A program made the position numbers and the translations under genes. The notes beneath the pieces were generated by a model. The model was not told the DNA's origin. It searched no databases and saw nothing but the letters and a program-made list of their open reading frames with translations. Positions 22,069-31,734 of a DNA stretch of 64,000 nucleotides are shown here, one piece after another. Position 1 is the stretch's first letter; the number at the start of each line of letters is the position of its first letter. This DNA comes from Enterobacter cloacae subsp. cloacae ATCC 13047. GTDB lineage: Bacteria > Pseudomonadota > Gammaproteobacteria > Enterobacterales > Enterobacteriaceae. Where the stretch lies: positions 3,100,001 to 3,164,000 of the forward strand of contig NC_014121.1 in assembly GCF_000025565.1 (NCBI RefSeq). The letters run 5' to 3'.

Positions 22069-23280
22069 ATGAAGACCACTTTTTCTGCTCGTTTTGTGCA
22101 GCGCATGGCGCTGACCACGGCCCTTTGCGCTGCTGCGCTCTCCGCAGCTCACGCCGATGACCTGAACATCAAGACCATGATCCCTGGCGTTCCGCAAATC
22201 GATGCGGAATCCTACATCCTGATCGATTACAACTCTGGCAAAGTTCTGGCAGAACAGAATGCCGATGCCCGCCGCGATCCGGCCAGCCTGACGAAAATGA
22301 TGACCAGCTACGTTATCGGCCAGGCGATGAAGGCAGGTAAATTTAAAGAAACAGACCTGGTCACCATCGGTAACGATGCGTGGGCAACCGGGAACCCGGT
22401 CTTTAAAGGCTCCTCTTTAATGTTCCTGAAACCGGGTATGCAGGTTCCTGTCTCTCAGCTGATTCGTGGTATCAACCTGCAGTCCGGTAACGACGCCTGT
22501 GTCGCCATGGCCGATTTCGCTGCGGGCAGCCAGGATGCGTTTGTGGGCCTGATGAACAGCTACGTTTCTGCGCTGGGCCTGAAAAACAGCCACTTCCAGA
22601 CCGTTCACGGCCTGGATGCGGAGGGTCAGTACAGCTCTGCGCGCGATATGGCGCTGATTGGCCAGGCGCTGATCCGCGATGTACCGAACGAATACGCCAT
22701 CTATAAAGAGAAAGAGTTTACCTTCAACGGTATTCGCCAGACCAACCGTAACGGCCTGCTGTGGGATAACAGCCTGAACGTTGACGGCATCAAAACCGGC
22801 CATACCGACAAAGCGGGTTACAACCTGGTCGCCTCTGCTACCGAAGGTCAGATGCGCCTGATCTCTGCCGTGATGGGCGGTCGTACCTTTAAAGGCCGTG
22901 AGACAGAAAGCAAAAAACTGCTGACCTGGGGCTTCCGTTTCTTCGAAACCGTGAACCCACTGAAAGCAGGCAAAGAGTTTGCCTCTGAGCCGGTCTGGTT
23001 CGGTGATAACGATCGCGCCTCCCTGGGCGTGGACAAAGATCTGTACCTGACCATTCCACGCGGACGCATGAAAGACCTGAAAGCCAGCTACGTGCTGAAC
23101 ACCACCGAGCTGCATGCACCGCTGCAGAAAAACCAGGTTGTAGGCACCATCAACTTCCAGCTGGATGGCAAAACTATCGATCAGCGCCCGCTGGTTGTCC
23201 TGCAGGAAATTCCTGAAGGCAATTTCTTCGGCAAAATCATTGATTACATTAAATTGATGTTCCATCACTGGTTTGGCTAA
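22069..23280 (+). CDS. dacA: D-alanyl-D-alanine carboxypeptidase DacA (PBP5)
   Basis: Trims the terminal D-Ala from peptidoglycan pentapeptides. It is 403 residues with a signal peptide ending near AHA (residue 29). Active-site motifs are SLTK (Ser73-Lys76), SGN (about 139) and KTG (about 242). The C-terminal amphipathic anchor is [16 protein letters not shown] good terminator follows. Confidence 0.98.
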   Translation: MKTTFSARFVQRMALTTALCAAALSAAHADDLNIKTMIPGVPQIDAESYILIDYNSGKVLAEQNADARRDPASLTKMMTSYVIGQAMKAGKFKETDLVTIGNDAWATGNPVFKGSSLMFLKPGMQVPVSQLIRGINLQSGNDACVAMADFAAGSQDAFVGLMNSYVSALGLKNSHFQTVHGLDAEGQYSSARDMALIGQALIRDVPNEYAIYKEKEFTFNGIRQTNRNGLLWDNSLNVDGIKTGHTDKAGYNLVASATEGQMRLISAVMGGRTFKGRETESKKLLTWGFRFFETVNPLKAGKEFASEPVWFGDNDRASLGVDKDLYLTIPRGRMKDLKASYVLNTTELHAPLQKNQVVGTINFQLDGKTIDQRPLVVLQEIPEGNFFGKIIDYIKLMFHHWFG

Positions 23281-23332
23281 AAATCGAACACTTGAAAGTG
23301 TGATTTTGATCCCCATATACTAAGTATCCTGA

Positions 23333-23365
23333 TAACTCCCACCTGACGTGGGAGTTATTCTTTTT
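23333..23365 (+). terminator. Rho-independent terminator after dacA
   Basis: TAACTCCCAC-CTGAC-GTGGGAGTTA, a 10-bp stem, then a T-rich tract (TTCTTTTTG). It separates dacA from ybeD. Confidence 0.85.
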
Positions 23366-23385
23366 GACGTTACGCCGGAGCTGAC

Positions 23386-23649
23386 ATGAAAACCAAACTT
23401 AACGAACTGCTTGAATTCCCTACCCCATTTACTTACAAAGTAATGGGTCTGGCGAAACCTGAGCTGGTTGATCAGGTGGTTGAAGTGGTACAGCGCCATG
23501 CGCCGGGTGACTACTCTCCGTCAGTAAAACCAAGCAGCAAGGGCAACTACCACTCGGTATCTATTACCATTACCGCAACACACATTGAGCAGGTTGAGAC
23601 ACTGTACGAAGAGCTCGGCAATATCGAAATTGTTCGTATGGTGCTGTAG
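23386..23649 (+). CDS. ybeD: UPF0250 protein YbeD
   Basis: Small ferredoxin-fold-like protein of 87 residues, conserved between dacA and lipB in enterobacteria. Function is not established; its constant linkage to lipB suggests a role related to lipoate metabolism. Start ATG at 23386 after CCGGAGCTGAC. Confidence 0.95.
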   Translation: MKTKLNELLEFPTPFTYKVMGLAKPELVDQVVEVVQRHAPGDYSPSVKPSSKGNYHSVSITITATHIEQVETLYEELGNIEIVRMVL

Positions 23650-23658
23650 TCCCTCTGC

Positions 23659-23682
23659 GGTTACCCGGTTTGCCGGGTAACC
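23659..23682 (+). terminator. hairpin between ybeD and lipB
   Basis: GGTTACCCGG-TTTG-CCGGGTAACC is a perfect 10-bp stem, followed by C and T rich bases without a T-run. Termination may be partial. Confidence 0.55.
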
Positions 23683-23744
23683 CCTCTCCCCCGCTGTGAT
23701 ATACTCCCCCTCATCTTTTGTCCCTCGTCTTCGGAGACGTCGTT

Positions 23745-24386
23745 TTGTATCAGGATAAAATTCTTGTCCGTCATCTCGGGCTGCAACCTTATGAGCCTGT
23801 CTCCCAGGCTATGCATGACTTCACCGACTCACGCGATGACACCACCCCCGATGAAATCTGGCTGGTAGAACACCTGCCAGTGTTTACGCAGGGGCAAGCG
23901 GGAAAAGCGGAACATTTATTGATGACGGGCGATATCCCGGTTATTCAGAGCGACCGCGGCGGGCAGGTTACGTACCATGGCCCAGGGCAACAGGTGATGT
24001 ACGTTCTCCTGAACCTCAAACGCAGAAAGCTGGGCGTACGTGAACTGGTCACTCTGCTTGAGCAAACGGTCGTCAACACGCTAGCGGAATACGGTATTGA
24101 TGCGCATCCGCGGGCCGACGCACCGGGAGTCTACGTGGGCGAGATGAAGATCTGCTCGCTGGGGCTGCGTATCCGTAAAGGCTGCTCGTTTCACGGGCTG
24201 GCTTTGAACATTAATATGGACTTGAAGCCCTTCCAGCGCATCAACCCCTGCGGCTATGCCGGGATGGAAATGACGCAAATGTGCCAGTGGGTTGATACGG
24301 CAACAACAGAAAATATCCGTCCTGTGCTTTTAGCTAATATGTTAGCACTACTTAACAATCCCCCGCACGAATATATCACTGCTTAA
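23745..24386 (+). CDS. lipB: octanoyl-(acyl carrier protein):protein N-octanoyltransferase LipB
   Basis: Moves octanoate from ACP to lipoyl domains, the first step of lipoate assembly. 213 residues, equal to E. coli, starting from TTG ([18 protein letters not shown]). The invariant [12 protein letters not shown] and the catalytic Cys region [11 protein letters not shown] are visible. The upstream ATG at 23718 would add nine residues absent from the family. Confidence 0.96.
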   Translation: MYQDKILVRHLGLQPYEPVSQAMHDFTDSRDDTTPDEIWLVEHLPVFTQGQAGKAEHLLMTGDIPVIQSDRGGQVTYHGPGQQVMYVLLNLKRRKLGVRELVTLLEQTVVNTLAEYGIDAHPRADAPGVYVGEMKICSLGLRIRKGCSFHGLALNINMDLKPFQRINPCGYAGMEMTQMCQWVDTATTENIRPVLLANMLALLNNPPHEYITA

Positions 24387-24677
24387 TATATTATACATCG
24401 TGGCTCGATAATTTGACGGGCCACGATTTAATTGCCGCTTTTACACTTTACAATAATCCGCAGATTCTATATTTTCGAAGCGCTCGAATATTACCGATCC
24501 ATATTATTTAGCCTCCCGTCAGCGCTGCGTGCAGGACCTAAGTAACTTGCGTGATAATCACTCAACTGGTTGTTTTTGATAAACAAGTGAAACAAAACCA
24601 ACACTTTACGAATCTCTACAAGCATAATAAATAAATTCAACTATCATTCATGTTGTGAATGTGTACGGAGTAAAAGC
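24387..24677. other. AT-rich intergenic region upstream of ybeF
   Basis: About 290 bases, clearly more AT-rich than the flanking genes. A long imperfect hairpin (ATCGTGGC...GCCACGAT, 24395-24427) may end lipB transcription. An inverted repeat TTGTTT-N5-AAACAA at 24570-24586 is a candidate LysR-type operator. No ORF with a plausible start is present. Confidence 0.5.
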
Positions 24678-25631
24678 GTGGAGTATAATAATTTACCAGC
24701 CAAACGCCTGAATGAACCCGGAGGCGAAGACAAGCCGCAAATTTTTCGGACTTTACGTAATATTGATCTCAATTTATTGACTATTTTTGAGGCGGTATAT
24801 GTCCATAAGGGTATCGTTAACGCTGCGAAAATTCTTAATCTCACGCCCTCTGCAATAAGCCAGTCAATTCAAAAGCTGCGCGCTATATTTCCGGACCCGT
24901 TATTTATTCGTAAGGGACAGGGTGTTACCCCCACGGCTTACGCCACGCATCTGCATGAGTACATCAGCCAGGGGCTGGAGTCGATTCTGGGCGCGCTGGA
25001 TTTAACCGGAAGCTACGACAAACAACGAACCATCACCATCGGCTGCTCTCCCTCTGTGGGGGTGTTGGTTATGCCTGCCATTTACCAGGCCGTAAAAGAG
25101 CATGCGCCGCAGTTGCTGCTGCGTAATGTACCAATCAGCGAACCTGACGTGCAGCTTGCCCAGTTCCAGACCGATTTAATTATCGACAGCGGCAGCTTCA
25201 GCGCCCGCGCGTTGGGGCAAAATGTCCTCTATGCCGACAACCTGGTGCTGGTCTGTCGCCAGCAGCATCCGGTGCTCAGCGAGCCGCTCACCATAGAAAA
25301 TCTGCGTAACTACGATCACTCGTCATTTATGACGGAAGGACAGTCTCATCATGCGCTGCGCCAGCGTATCGATGACATTTTCCCGGAGCGCCAGATAAGC
25401 TTCAGCAGTTACAATATGTTCACTACCGCGTCCCTGATTGGCAGCAGTGACATGCTCTGCATCATGCCTTCGCGCCTGTATCATCTGCTGCGGAAATGCT
25501 GGCCGCTGGAGAGTATTCCGCTCAGCCAGTTGAATGCAGAATCTATTGAGATTTCACTGCATTACAATAAGCTCAGTCTGCGCGATCCGGTACTTGAAAA
25601 TGTGATCCGCATCATCCGCCAGGCCTTCTGA
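24678..25631 (+). CDS. ybeF: LysR family transcriptional regulator YbeF
   Basis: 317 residues, same length as E. coli YbeF. The N-terminal winged helix-turn-helix (about 28-87) contains AAKILNLTPSAISQSIQKLR, and an effector-binding LysR domain follows. It starts at GTG (MEYNNLPAKRLNEPGG). The regulator's targets are not established. Related in its N-terminal extension and HTH to the second regulator at 38804. Confidence 0.93.
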   Translation: MEYNNLPAKRLNEPGGEDKPQIFRTLRNIDLNLLTIFEAVYVHKGIVNAAKILNLTPSAISQSIQKLRAIFPDPLFIRKGQGVTPTAYATHLHEYISQGLESILGALDLTGSYDKQRTITIGCSPSVGVLVMPAIYQAVKEHAPQLLLRNVPISEPDVQLAQFQTDLIIDSGSFSARALGQNVLYADNLVLVCRQQHPVLSEPLTIENLRNYDHSSFMTEGQSHHALRQRIDDIFPERQISFSSYNMFTTASLIGSSDMLCIMPSRLYHLLRKCWPLESIPLSQLNAESIEISLHYNKLSLRDPVLENVIRIIRQAF

Positions 25632-25838
25632 CAGGTTGACACAGCACAAGCCCCTGCCGCACGCAGGGCAAAAGGCACAAAACAACAACTATTTTACAAA
25701 TTGGCGACCTGGCAGGCTGCTTTAACGACCGTTTCAATGATATACTGCCTGTCGTTCGTTCAAAAATAGTTGATAAATACAACATTCCCTTGAATTGAAA
25801 CGCTTTCCTTCGATATTCGCAACTGGAACACGCACGCT

Positions 25839-26804
25839 ATGAGTAAACCCATTGTGATGGAACGCGGTGTTAAATACCGCGATGCCGATAAAATGGCCCT
25901 TATCCCGGTTAAAAACGTGGCTACAGAGCGCGAGGCGCTGTTAAGAAAACCGGAATGGATGAAAATCAAACTTCCGGCCGACTCTTCGCGTATCCAGGGG
26001 ATCAAAGCGGCGATGCGTAAGAATGGCCTTCACTCTGTATGTGAAGAAGCCTCTTGCCCGAACCTTGCTGAGTGTTTCAACCACGGCACCGCGACGTTTA
26101 TGATTCTGGGTGCTATCTGTACCCGTCGTTGCCCGTTCTGCGATGTTGCTCATGGCCGCCCGGTGGCACCAGATGCAAACGAACCTCAAAAACTGGCGCA
26201 GACCATCGCTGATATGGCGCTGCGTTATGTGGTCATTACCTCCGTTGACCGTGATGACCTGCGTGATGGGGGTGCTCAGCACTTTGCTGACTGCATTACT
26301 GCCATTCGCGAGAAAAGCCCGAACATTAAGATTGAGACGCTGGTGCCGGATTTCCGTGGTCGTATGGACCGCGCGCTGGATATCCTGACCGCAACGCCAC
26401 CAGACGTCTTTAACCACAACCTGGAGAACGTACCGCGTCTCTACCGTCAGGTGCGTCCGGGTGCTGACTACAACTGGTCCCTGAAGCTGCTGGAGCGTTT
26501 TAAAGAAGCGCATCCACATATTCCTACCAAGTCAGGTCTGATGGTTGGTCTTGGTGAGACCAATGACGAAATCATCGAAGTGATGCGCGATCTGCGTCGC
26601 CACGGCGTGACCATGCTGACGCTGGGCCAGTATCTGCAGCCAAGCCGTCATCACCTGCCGGTGCAGCGCTACGTTAGCCCGGATGAATTTGATGAGATGA
26701 AAGCGGAAGCGATGGCGATGGGCTTCACCCATGCTGCCTGCGGTCCGTTTGTGCGTTCCTCTTACCATGCCGATATGCAGGCAAAAGGCGAAGAAGTTAA
26801 ATAA
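25839..26804 (+). CDS. lipA: lipoyl synthase
   Basis: Radical-SAM enzyme inserting two sulfurs into octanoyl groups. It has 321 residues. The auxiliary cluster ligands are in [12 protein letters not shown], and the radical-SAM motif CxxxCxxC is in CTRRCPFC at about 94-101. It lies downstream of ybeF as in E. coli but with its own 207-base upstream region. Convergent with tatE. Confidence 0.98.
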   Translation: MSKPIVMERGVKYRDADKMALIPVKNVATEREALLRKPEWMKIKLPADSSRIQGIKAAMRKNGLHSVCEEASCPNLAECFNHGTATFMILGAICTRRCPFCDVAHGRPVAPDANEPQKLAQTIADMALRYVVITSVDRDDLRDGGAQHFADCITAIREKSPNIKIETLVPDFRGRMDRALDILTATPPDVFNHNLENVPRLYRQVRPGADYNWSLKLLERFKEAHPHIPTKSGLMVGLGETNDEIIEVMRDLRRHGVTMLTLGQYLQPSRHHLPVQRYVSPDEFDEMKAEAMAMGFTHAACGPFVRSSYHADMQAKGEEVK

Positions 26805-26831
26805 CCCTGTAATATTCACTTACAGGAATAC

Positions 26832-26863
26832 AAAAAAACCGGCCTGTTGAGCCGGTTTTTTTT
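26832..26863. terminator. bidirectional terminator lipA/tatE
   Basis: AAAAAAACCGGC-CTGTTGA-GCCGGTTTTTTTT has A and T runs on both sides of the stem and serves both convergent genes. Confidence 0.9.
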
Positions 26864-26885
26864 CGCAAGCCTTAAGGCATTGCCG

Positions 26886-27089
26886 TTACTCTTTGTGAGA
26901 GAGCTTTTCAGCCGGAACGGTATCCTCGGCGCTTTTCTTCGCTGCCGCGTCATCGTCGTTCATCGCTTTCTTAAAGCCTTTGATGGCGGCACCCAGGTCA
27001 CCACCCAGCGTGCGTAACTTCTTGGTACCAAACAGCAGGACGACCAGTGCGGCAACCACCAGCAGTTTGGTAATACTAATCTCACCCAT
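26886..27089 (-). CDS. tatE: twin-arginine translocase subunit TatE
   Basis: 67-residue TatA paralogue of the Tat export system. It has one N-terminal membrane helix ([16 protein letters not shown]), a hinge [14 protein letters not shown], then an amphipathic helix and a charged tail. Same length and position (convergent with lipA) as in E. coli. Confidence 0.96.
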   Translation of the reverse strand: MGEISITKLLVVAALVVLLFGTKKLRTLGGDLGAAIKGFKKAMNDDDAAAKKSAEDTVPAEKLSHKE

Positions 27090-27214
27090 AGATACCTTCT
27101 TTACTTAAAACAGGCTGCATTCAGCGTCAAAACCGGATCATATTAACGGTCATTTGGCGCGTGCACACAATAGCAACCTGTAACAAGGTGAATCAAGCAT
27201 TGTTGAAAAAAACA

Positions 27215-28003
27215 TCACAATAATTGCGGTGGCGCAAAACGTCGGTTGCGAAGAACAGGTAATTGCTGCCGTGCAAGCGCTATCCTTTCCGAAATTATCT
27301 CCGCCATCAGTAAAACCGGACCTTCCGCTGCGGCGGCAATCGTGACGCCCAGCGGGTCAATCACCCTGCTCTGCCCGATATTTTTATTGCCGCACTCCCC
27401 TGCCGCGACCACATAACAGGTGGTATCCAGCGCGCGCGCCGTAAGCAACGTGGCCCAGTGATGCTCTTTCAGCGGCCCTTTAACCCACGCGGCAGGCAGA
27501 ACAAGCACATCCGCTCCCTGTAATGCCAGGCTCAACGCCAGCTCAGGAAAACGCAAATCGTAGCAGGTCATCAGCCCAATGTTTAAACCATCAACCGCGA
27601 TCAGGGGCGGAACGCACTCCCCCGGGTCAACCAGGCGCGACTCCTGGATACTGAACGCATCATAGAGATGAAGCTTGGCATAGCTGGCGATGATGACGCC
27701 GCCACGGATGGCTACCAGTTTGTTAACTGCCCGGCCGGGCGTAGACGGCACATGGAGCGTCAAAATTGTGGTCATGTCATTACCCGCACTCTCGGCCAGT
27801 AATTGCTGTAAAAACGCGCCATCCAGCGGCTGCGCGGATTTCACCGATAAATCCGGGTCGTTATCATCGCGAGCCAGCAAGGCCTCTGGCAGCACCAGCA
27901 ACGACGCCCCCTTCTGTTGTGCCTGTTTCATCAGCGAGACACACTGCGCTGCATTCTCATGCCAGCGAGGCGTGACCGCAAACTGCCCTACCGCAACATA
28001 CAT
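27215..28003 (-). CDS. ybeM: nitrilase-family deaminated glutathione amidase (YbeM/Nit1 type)
   Basis: C-N hydrolase of 262 residues. Glu-Lys-Cys triad segments are LPEALL (about 42), KLHLYDAF (about 108) and [13 protein letters not shown] (about 147). The family repairs deaminated glutathione. In E. coli K-12 the orthologue between tatE and crcB is disrupted; here it appears intact. The ATG at 28003 follows AGGGGACAAAT. The 17-residue upstream extension of the frame is rejected. Confidence 0.9.
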   Translation of the reverse strand: MYVAVGQFAVTPRWHENAAQCVSLMKQAQQKGASLLVLPEALLARDDNDPDLSVKSAQPLDGAFLQQLLAESAGNDMTTILTLHVPSTPGRAVNKLVAIRGGVIIASYAKLHLYDAFSIQESRLVDPGECVPPLIAVDGLNIGLMTCYDLRFPELALSLALQGADVLVLPAAWVKGPLKEHHWATLLTARALDTTCYVVAAGECGNKNIGQSRVIDPLGVTIAAAAEGPVLLMAEIISERIALARQQLPVLRNRRFAPPQLL

Positions 28004-28070
28004 ATTTGTCCCCTGATTATAAACAGCGTTAAACTCGCCACTCTTACACATCAAATAGCAGGTATTTACA

Positions 28071-28454
28071 GTGTTACAACTCCTTTTAGCTGTTTTTATT
28101 GGTGGGGGGACGGGAAGCGTTGCGCGGTGGTTCCTGAGTATGCGGTTTAATCCACTGCATCAGGCGATTCCAATGGGAACACTGGCCGCAAACCTGATTG
28201 GTGCGTTTATCATTGGCATGGGTCTGGCCTGGTTTAACCGTATGACGCACATCGATCCCATGTGGAAAGTATTGATTACCACCGGGTTCTGCGGCGGTTT
28301 AACCACCTTCTCCACCTTTTCTGCGGAAACGGTGTTTTTGTTTCAGGAAGGCCGTATCGGCTGGGCGTTGCTGAACGTTGCGATAAATATGCTCGGCTCT
28401 TTTGCGATGACCGGGATCGCATTCTGGCTATTTTCTTCCGTCAGCCCCCACTAA
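28071..28454 (+). CDS. crcB: fluoride ion channel CrcB
   Basis: Fluc-family fluoride exporter, 127 residues, four membrane helices, with the signature [13 protein letters not shown] at about 75-87. GTG start ([16 protein letters not shown]) as in E. coli. The 67 bases upstream shared with the divergent amidase gene are too short for, and show no sign of, a fluoride riboswitch. Confidence 0.96.
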   Translation: MLQLLLAVFIGGGTGSVARWFLSMRFNPLHQAIPMGTLAANLIGAFIIGMGLAWFNRMTHIDPMWKVLITTGFCGGLTTFSTFSAETVFLFQEGRIGWALLNVAINMLGSFAMTGIAFWLFSSVSPH

Positions 28455-28525
28455 CTGCCGAAGCGTTAATGTTGGCTTAATTTTTCTCTGTCACTCTGGT
28501 GCCAATACAGAACGAGGGTGACAGA

Positions 28526-28612
28526 ATGAAAGAGAGTTTGATGAGCGCAGGCGTGGTGTTGTTGAGCGTGCTGATCGTTGCCAGCTTCCTGAAGATGTAT
28601 CTGCTTGGCTGA
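28526..28612 (+). CDS. 28-residue single-span membrane peptide
   Basis: ATG preceded by GAGGGTGACAGA encodes MKESLMSAGVVLLSVLIVAS followed by FLKMYLLG and a stop. Nearly the whole peptide is one hydrophobic helix with a positive N-terminal lysine, the profile of small regulatory membrane proteins. It sits in the crcB-cspE gap and ends just before a strong hairpin. I do not recognise it as a named protein. The good ribosome site and codon use support expression, but this is a prediction. Confidence 0.55.
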   Translation: MKESLMSAGVVLLSVLIVASFLKMYLLG

Positions 28613-28624
28613 TGCAAAACGAAA

Positions 28625-28652
28625 AAAACCCGCTCAGTGAGCGGGTTTTGAA
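28625..28652. terminator. bidirectional terminator small peptide/cspE
   Basis: AAAACCCGCTC-AGT-GAGCGGGTTTT, an 11-bp stem including A and T runs. It lies between the small peptide and the convergent cspE. Confidence 0.85.
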
Positions 28653-28673
28653 ATTCTTGCTGACGCGTCTGAA

Positions 28674-28883
28674 TTACAGAGCGATTACGTTAGCAGCAGA
28701 AGGGCCTTTGGCACCGTTAGTGATTTCGAACTCTACACGCTGACCTTCAGCCAGAGTTTTGAAACCATTAGACTGGATTGCAGAGAAGTGTACGAACACG
28801 TCTTTGCTGCCATCTTCAGGAGTAATGAAACCGAATCCTTTGGACTCATTAAACCACTTAACGTTACCTTTAATCTTAGACAT
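28674..28883 (-). CDS. cspE: cold shock family protein CspE
   Basis: 69-residue OB-fold RNA chaperone and antiterminator. RNP1 is KGFGFI and RNP2 is VFVHFS. It differs from E. coli CspE at one or two residues. The ATG at 28883 is standard; a ten-residue extension to 28913 is not in the family. About 190 bases separate it from the pagP stop, consistent with a long cold-shock-type leader. Confidence 0.97.
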   Translation of the reverse strand: MSKIKGNVKWFNESKGFGFITPEDGSKDVFVHFSAIQSNGFKTLAEGQRVEFEITNGAKGPSAANVIAL

Positions 28884-29074
28884 CAAAATTACCTTTACAT
28901 TAAAAAACGACACAAATGCTGTGTCGGTTACCAGTACAACAATTGTGGGACCTTTTGTCCAGCGGATCTTTGATAAAAAGTGACTAAAGTCGCGTTAATT
29001 TTCGCTGGCGGATTTTTATCCCATATGAATCAACGACTGCGCATTTTTTTCACCGCTTTGTCAGCTTTTTTCAG

Positions 29075-29650
29075 TTAAAACTGAAAACGCATCCAGGCGA
29101 AGTAAACGTTACCGTTGTTGTACGTACCGGGAATGTAGGTCATCTGGAACGTTGCAGGGCCATAACCAATTGAGGCCAGCGGCAGCAGAACCGGAATGGG
29201 GATATAGTTCCAGTTGTCGCGTGCAGTCACCCCGGCGGTATAGCCCAGGCCAACGTGGAAGTTGTCGTCAGCTAACGGACGCCAGGTTTTCTCCCAGCCA
29301 TAGCCACCGATCGGTTCCCATTTGTTAAAGGAGTCTTTAAAGGCCATCAGATAAATACCGTGCCAGTTGCCCTTTTCGTCCCAGCGCGACTGACCAAAAC
29401 CTGCCCCCCACGGGCGCTCGTTATATTTATCGGTCTTTTCTTTGTCGTAGGCAAAGCGTGCATGCCAGGTGATGGCCGGCACGTAGAGATCATAGTGCTC
29501 TGGCGCATTCCAGGTCTGCGAAACATTATCTGTAAAGGTGGAGAACCAGCCCTTATCCGTCGCGTTCTCTTCAGCCTGTGCCACAGAAGAGAGCGTTAAC
29601 TGTGCAAAAATAAACAGAAAAATGAAGAAAAATTTATTACGTAAGATCAC
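29075..29650 (-). CDS. pagP: lipid A palmitoyltransferase PagP
   Basis: Outer-membrane eight-stranded barrel enzyme that palmitoylates lipid A. The mature domain ([20 protein letters not shown], then [19 protein letters not shown]) closely matches Salmonella and E. coli, with the catalytic His in TWHARF. I chose the GTG at 29650 because the signal peptide [20 protein letters not shown] aligns with Salmonella PagP. The ATG at 29692 would add 14 residues. PhoP control is known in relatives; I found no clear PhoP box upstream. Confidence 0.92.
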   Translation of the reverse strand: MILRNKFFFIFLFIFAQLTLSSVAQAEENATDKGWFSTFTDNVSQTWNAPEHYDLYVPAITWHARFAYDKEKTDKYNERPWGAGFGQSRWDEKGNWHGIYLMAFKDSFNKWEPIGGYGWEKTWRPLADDNFHVGLGYTAGVTARDNWNYIPIPVLLPLASIGYGPATFQMTYIPGTYNNGNVYFAWMRFQF

Positions 29651-30273
29651 AATGCAATTACCATTCTTAGTATTCGAGGCAAAGTTTACCATACAATAGT
29701 TGAATGGAGCCTTAACGGCATCGGCATTACTCCTAATTAATCAGCCACTTTGCGAGAATATTCTGAGAGCGGCACGGCGGCGTGTTGAATAATCATCTCA
29801 CGGGCGCGTTCAAACCTTTTTTAATAATGCCTACCGGTAAAAATAACCCTGCTTTTAATATGGCTTTCAGGACAAACATAACGCCCTGTCTGCAAGGTAT
29901 AAAGATTATCATTAGCCTCTACAGCCAGTGTTTTCGTGCTGATCAGCCCCTTTCTCACGAAACGCTGTACGGACCCACTCACCAACGCGCACCGGCAGGA
30001 AAAGTCTTTTCCCCTATTATTCAGGAACGTGTTAATATAGAATCAATAAATTAACAACTTATTAGCATTTAAATGACATACTCCACTGTTGTCACCGGTC
30101 AATACCCATATGTCATTATTGCCATCACCATGGCAAAAATATCGCTAACATCTGCTTTAGTAGTATATTTATTGATTTTAATCAGCAAGGACTGGCCATT
30201 AATTCGGCACATTCTCATCCTTCTTTTTTATTGATTATTTGTGCTCTCGGGCAGCAAGGATACAGGGGAAATC
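29651..30273. other. long intergenic region pagP-dcuC
   Basis: About 620 bases between divergent pagP and dcuC, AT-rich toward dcuC. It holds an FNR-type site at 30172. A 90-residue ORF at 29782-30054 lacks a ribosome site and any recognisable feature. In E. coli the cit genes separate dcuC from rna, so dcuC's surroundings are rearranged, but the pagP-dcuC link is kept. Confidence 0.5.
30172..30185. promoter_or_regulatory. FNR-type site upstream of dcuC
   Basis: TTGAT-TTTA-ATCAG matches nine of the ten defined bases of TTGAT-N4-ATCAA. Its centre lies about 95 bases before the dcuC start. This fits the known anaerobic FNR activation of dcuC in E. coli. Confidence 0.6.
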
Positions 30274-31641
30274 ATGCTTACGTTTTTCGAGCTCCTTATC
30301 GGAGTCGTCGTCATTGTCGGTGTAGCACGCTACATCATTAAGGGGTATTTCGCCACGGGCGTGTTATTTGTCGGCGGCCTGGCCTTGCTGATCGTTAGCG
30401 CCCTGATGGGTCACCAGGTCTTACCCGCCAGCGCAGCCAGCACCGGGTATACCGCCACAGACATTGTTGAATACATTAAAATTCTGCTCATGAGCCGCGG
30501 TGGCGATCTGGGCATGATGATCATGATGCTGTGCGGTTTTGCCGCATACATGAGCCATATTGGTGCCAACGATATGGTCGTGAAGCTGGCCTCCAGACCG
30601 CTGCAGTACATCAACTCCCCGTATCTGCTGATGGTTGCAGCCTACTTCCTCGCCTGTCTGATGTCGCTGGCCGTGTCGTCAGCCACTGGCCTGGGGGTGT
30701 TGTTAATGGCTACCCTGTTCCCGGTGATGGTTAACGTCGGCATTAGCCGTGGTGCAGCGGCGGCTATCTGCGCCTCTCCGGCGGCCATTATTCTCTCCCC
30801 TACCTCTGGCGACGTCGTACTGGCGGCGAAAGCCGCGGAAATGTCACTCATCGATTTCGCCTTTAAAACCACGCTGCCGATTTCCATTGTGGCTATCGTG
30901 GGCATGGGGATCGCGCATTTCTTCTGGCAGCGTTATCTCGATAAAAAAGAGCACATTAGCCACGAAATGATGGACGTGAATGAAATCACCACCACCGCCC
31001 CGGCGTTCTATTCCATTCTGCCGTTCACGCCTATCATCGGCGTGCTGATTTTTGACGGCAAATGGGGACCACAGCTGCACATCATTACCATTCTGGTTAT
31101 CTGTATGTTGCTGGCCGCCATGCTGGAATTTATTCGTGGTTTCAACACTCAGAAGGTATTTTCTGGCCTGGAAGTGGCGTATCGCGGTATGGCTGATGCG
31201 TTTGCAGGCGTTGTGATGCTGTTGGTGGCGGCAGGCGTCTTCGCGCAGGGTCTGAGCACTATCGGCTTTATTCAGAGCCTCATCTCTATCGCCACGTCGT
31301 TCGGCTCTGCCAGCATTATCCTGATGCTGGTACTGGTGGTGCTGACCATGCTGGCGGCAATGACCACCGGTTCAGGCAACGCGCCGTTCTACGCCTTCGT
31401 TGAGATGATCCCAAAACTGGCACATTCTTCCGGTATTAACCCGGCTTACCTCTCCATTCCCATGCTGCAGGCGTCTAACCTCGGTCGTACCATTTCGCCG
31501 GTATCGGGTGTCGTAGTCGCGGTCGCCGGGATGGCAAAAATCTCGCCGTTCGAAGTGGTAAAACGCACGTCGGTCCCGGTGCTTGTGGGCCTGATCATCG
31601 TGATTATCGCAACCGAAGTGCTGGTTCCTGGCGCAGCCTGA
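30274..31641 (+). CDS. dcuC: anaerobic C4-dicarboxylate transporter DcuC
   Basis: Inner-membrane carrier for fumarate/succinate exchange, mainly succinate efflux during fermentation. It is 455 residues, hydrophobic throughout with about 12 helices. SSATGLGVLLMATLFPVMVN and GSGNAPFYAFVEMIPKLAHS are strongly conserved. The ATG at 30274 follows CAGGGGAAATC; an 11-residue upstream extension is rejected. Slightly shorter at the C-terminus than E. coli (461). Confidence 0.96.
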   Translation: MLTFFELLIGVVVIVGVARYIIKGYFATGVLFVGGLALLIVSALMGHQVLPASAASTGYTATDIVEYIKILLMSRGGDLGMMIMMLCGFAAYMSHIGANDMVVKLASRPLQYINSPYLLMVAAYFLACLMSLAVSSATGLGVLLMATLFPVMVNVGISRGAAAAICASPAAIILSPTSGDVVLAAKAAEMSLIDFAFKTTLPISIVAIVGMGIAHFFWQRYLDKKEHISHEMMDVNEITTTAPAFYSILPFTPIIGVLIFDGKWGPQLHIITILVICMLLAAMLEFIRGFNTQKVFSGLEVAYRGMADAFAGVVMLLVAAGVFAQGLSTIGFIQSLISIATSFGSASIILMLVLVVLTMLAAMTTGSGNAPFYAFVEMIPKLAHSSGINPAYLSIPMLQASNLGRTISPVSGVVVAVAGMAKISPFEVVKRTSVPVLVGLIIVIIATEVLVPGAA

Positions 31642-31659
31642 GTAAAATGACCGATATCC

Positions 31660-31685
31660 AAAAAGCGCCTGCGGGCGCTTTTTGT
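31660..31685 (+). terminator. Rho-independent terminator after dcuC
   Basis: AAAAAGCGCC-TGC-GGGCGCTTTTT, then GTGC. Clear stem and T-run 19 bases after the stop. Confidence 0.85.
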
Positions 31686-31734
31686 GCTTTAATAACTTCC
31701 AGAAATCTATCGCGTTAACCCATCAGGAAATCAC

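Noticed and set aside
22417..23316. 299-codon ORF on the minus strand
   Set aside because: Opposite dacA, no family features, no ribosome site; shadow frame.
27215..28054. Broken ybeM as in E. coli K-12
   Set aside because: The frame is continuous over 262 residues with all three triad segments, so it is not a pseudogene here.
28004..28070. Possible fluoride riboswitch before crcB
   Set aside because: Only 67 bases separate crcB from the divergent amidase gene and no fluoride-motif core was visible.
29651..29780. PhoP box upstream of pagP
   Set aside because: PhoP control is expected from Salmonella, but no TGTTTA-N5-TGTTTA pair could be found on either strand.
29782..30054. 90-codon ORF in the pagP-dcuC gap
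   Set aside because: No Shine-Dalgarno sequence, no domain, and the surrounding region behaves as regulatory DNA.
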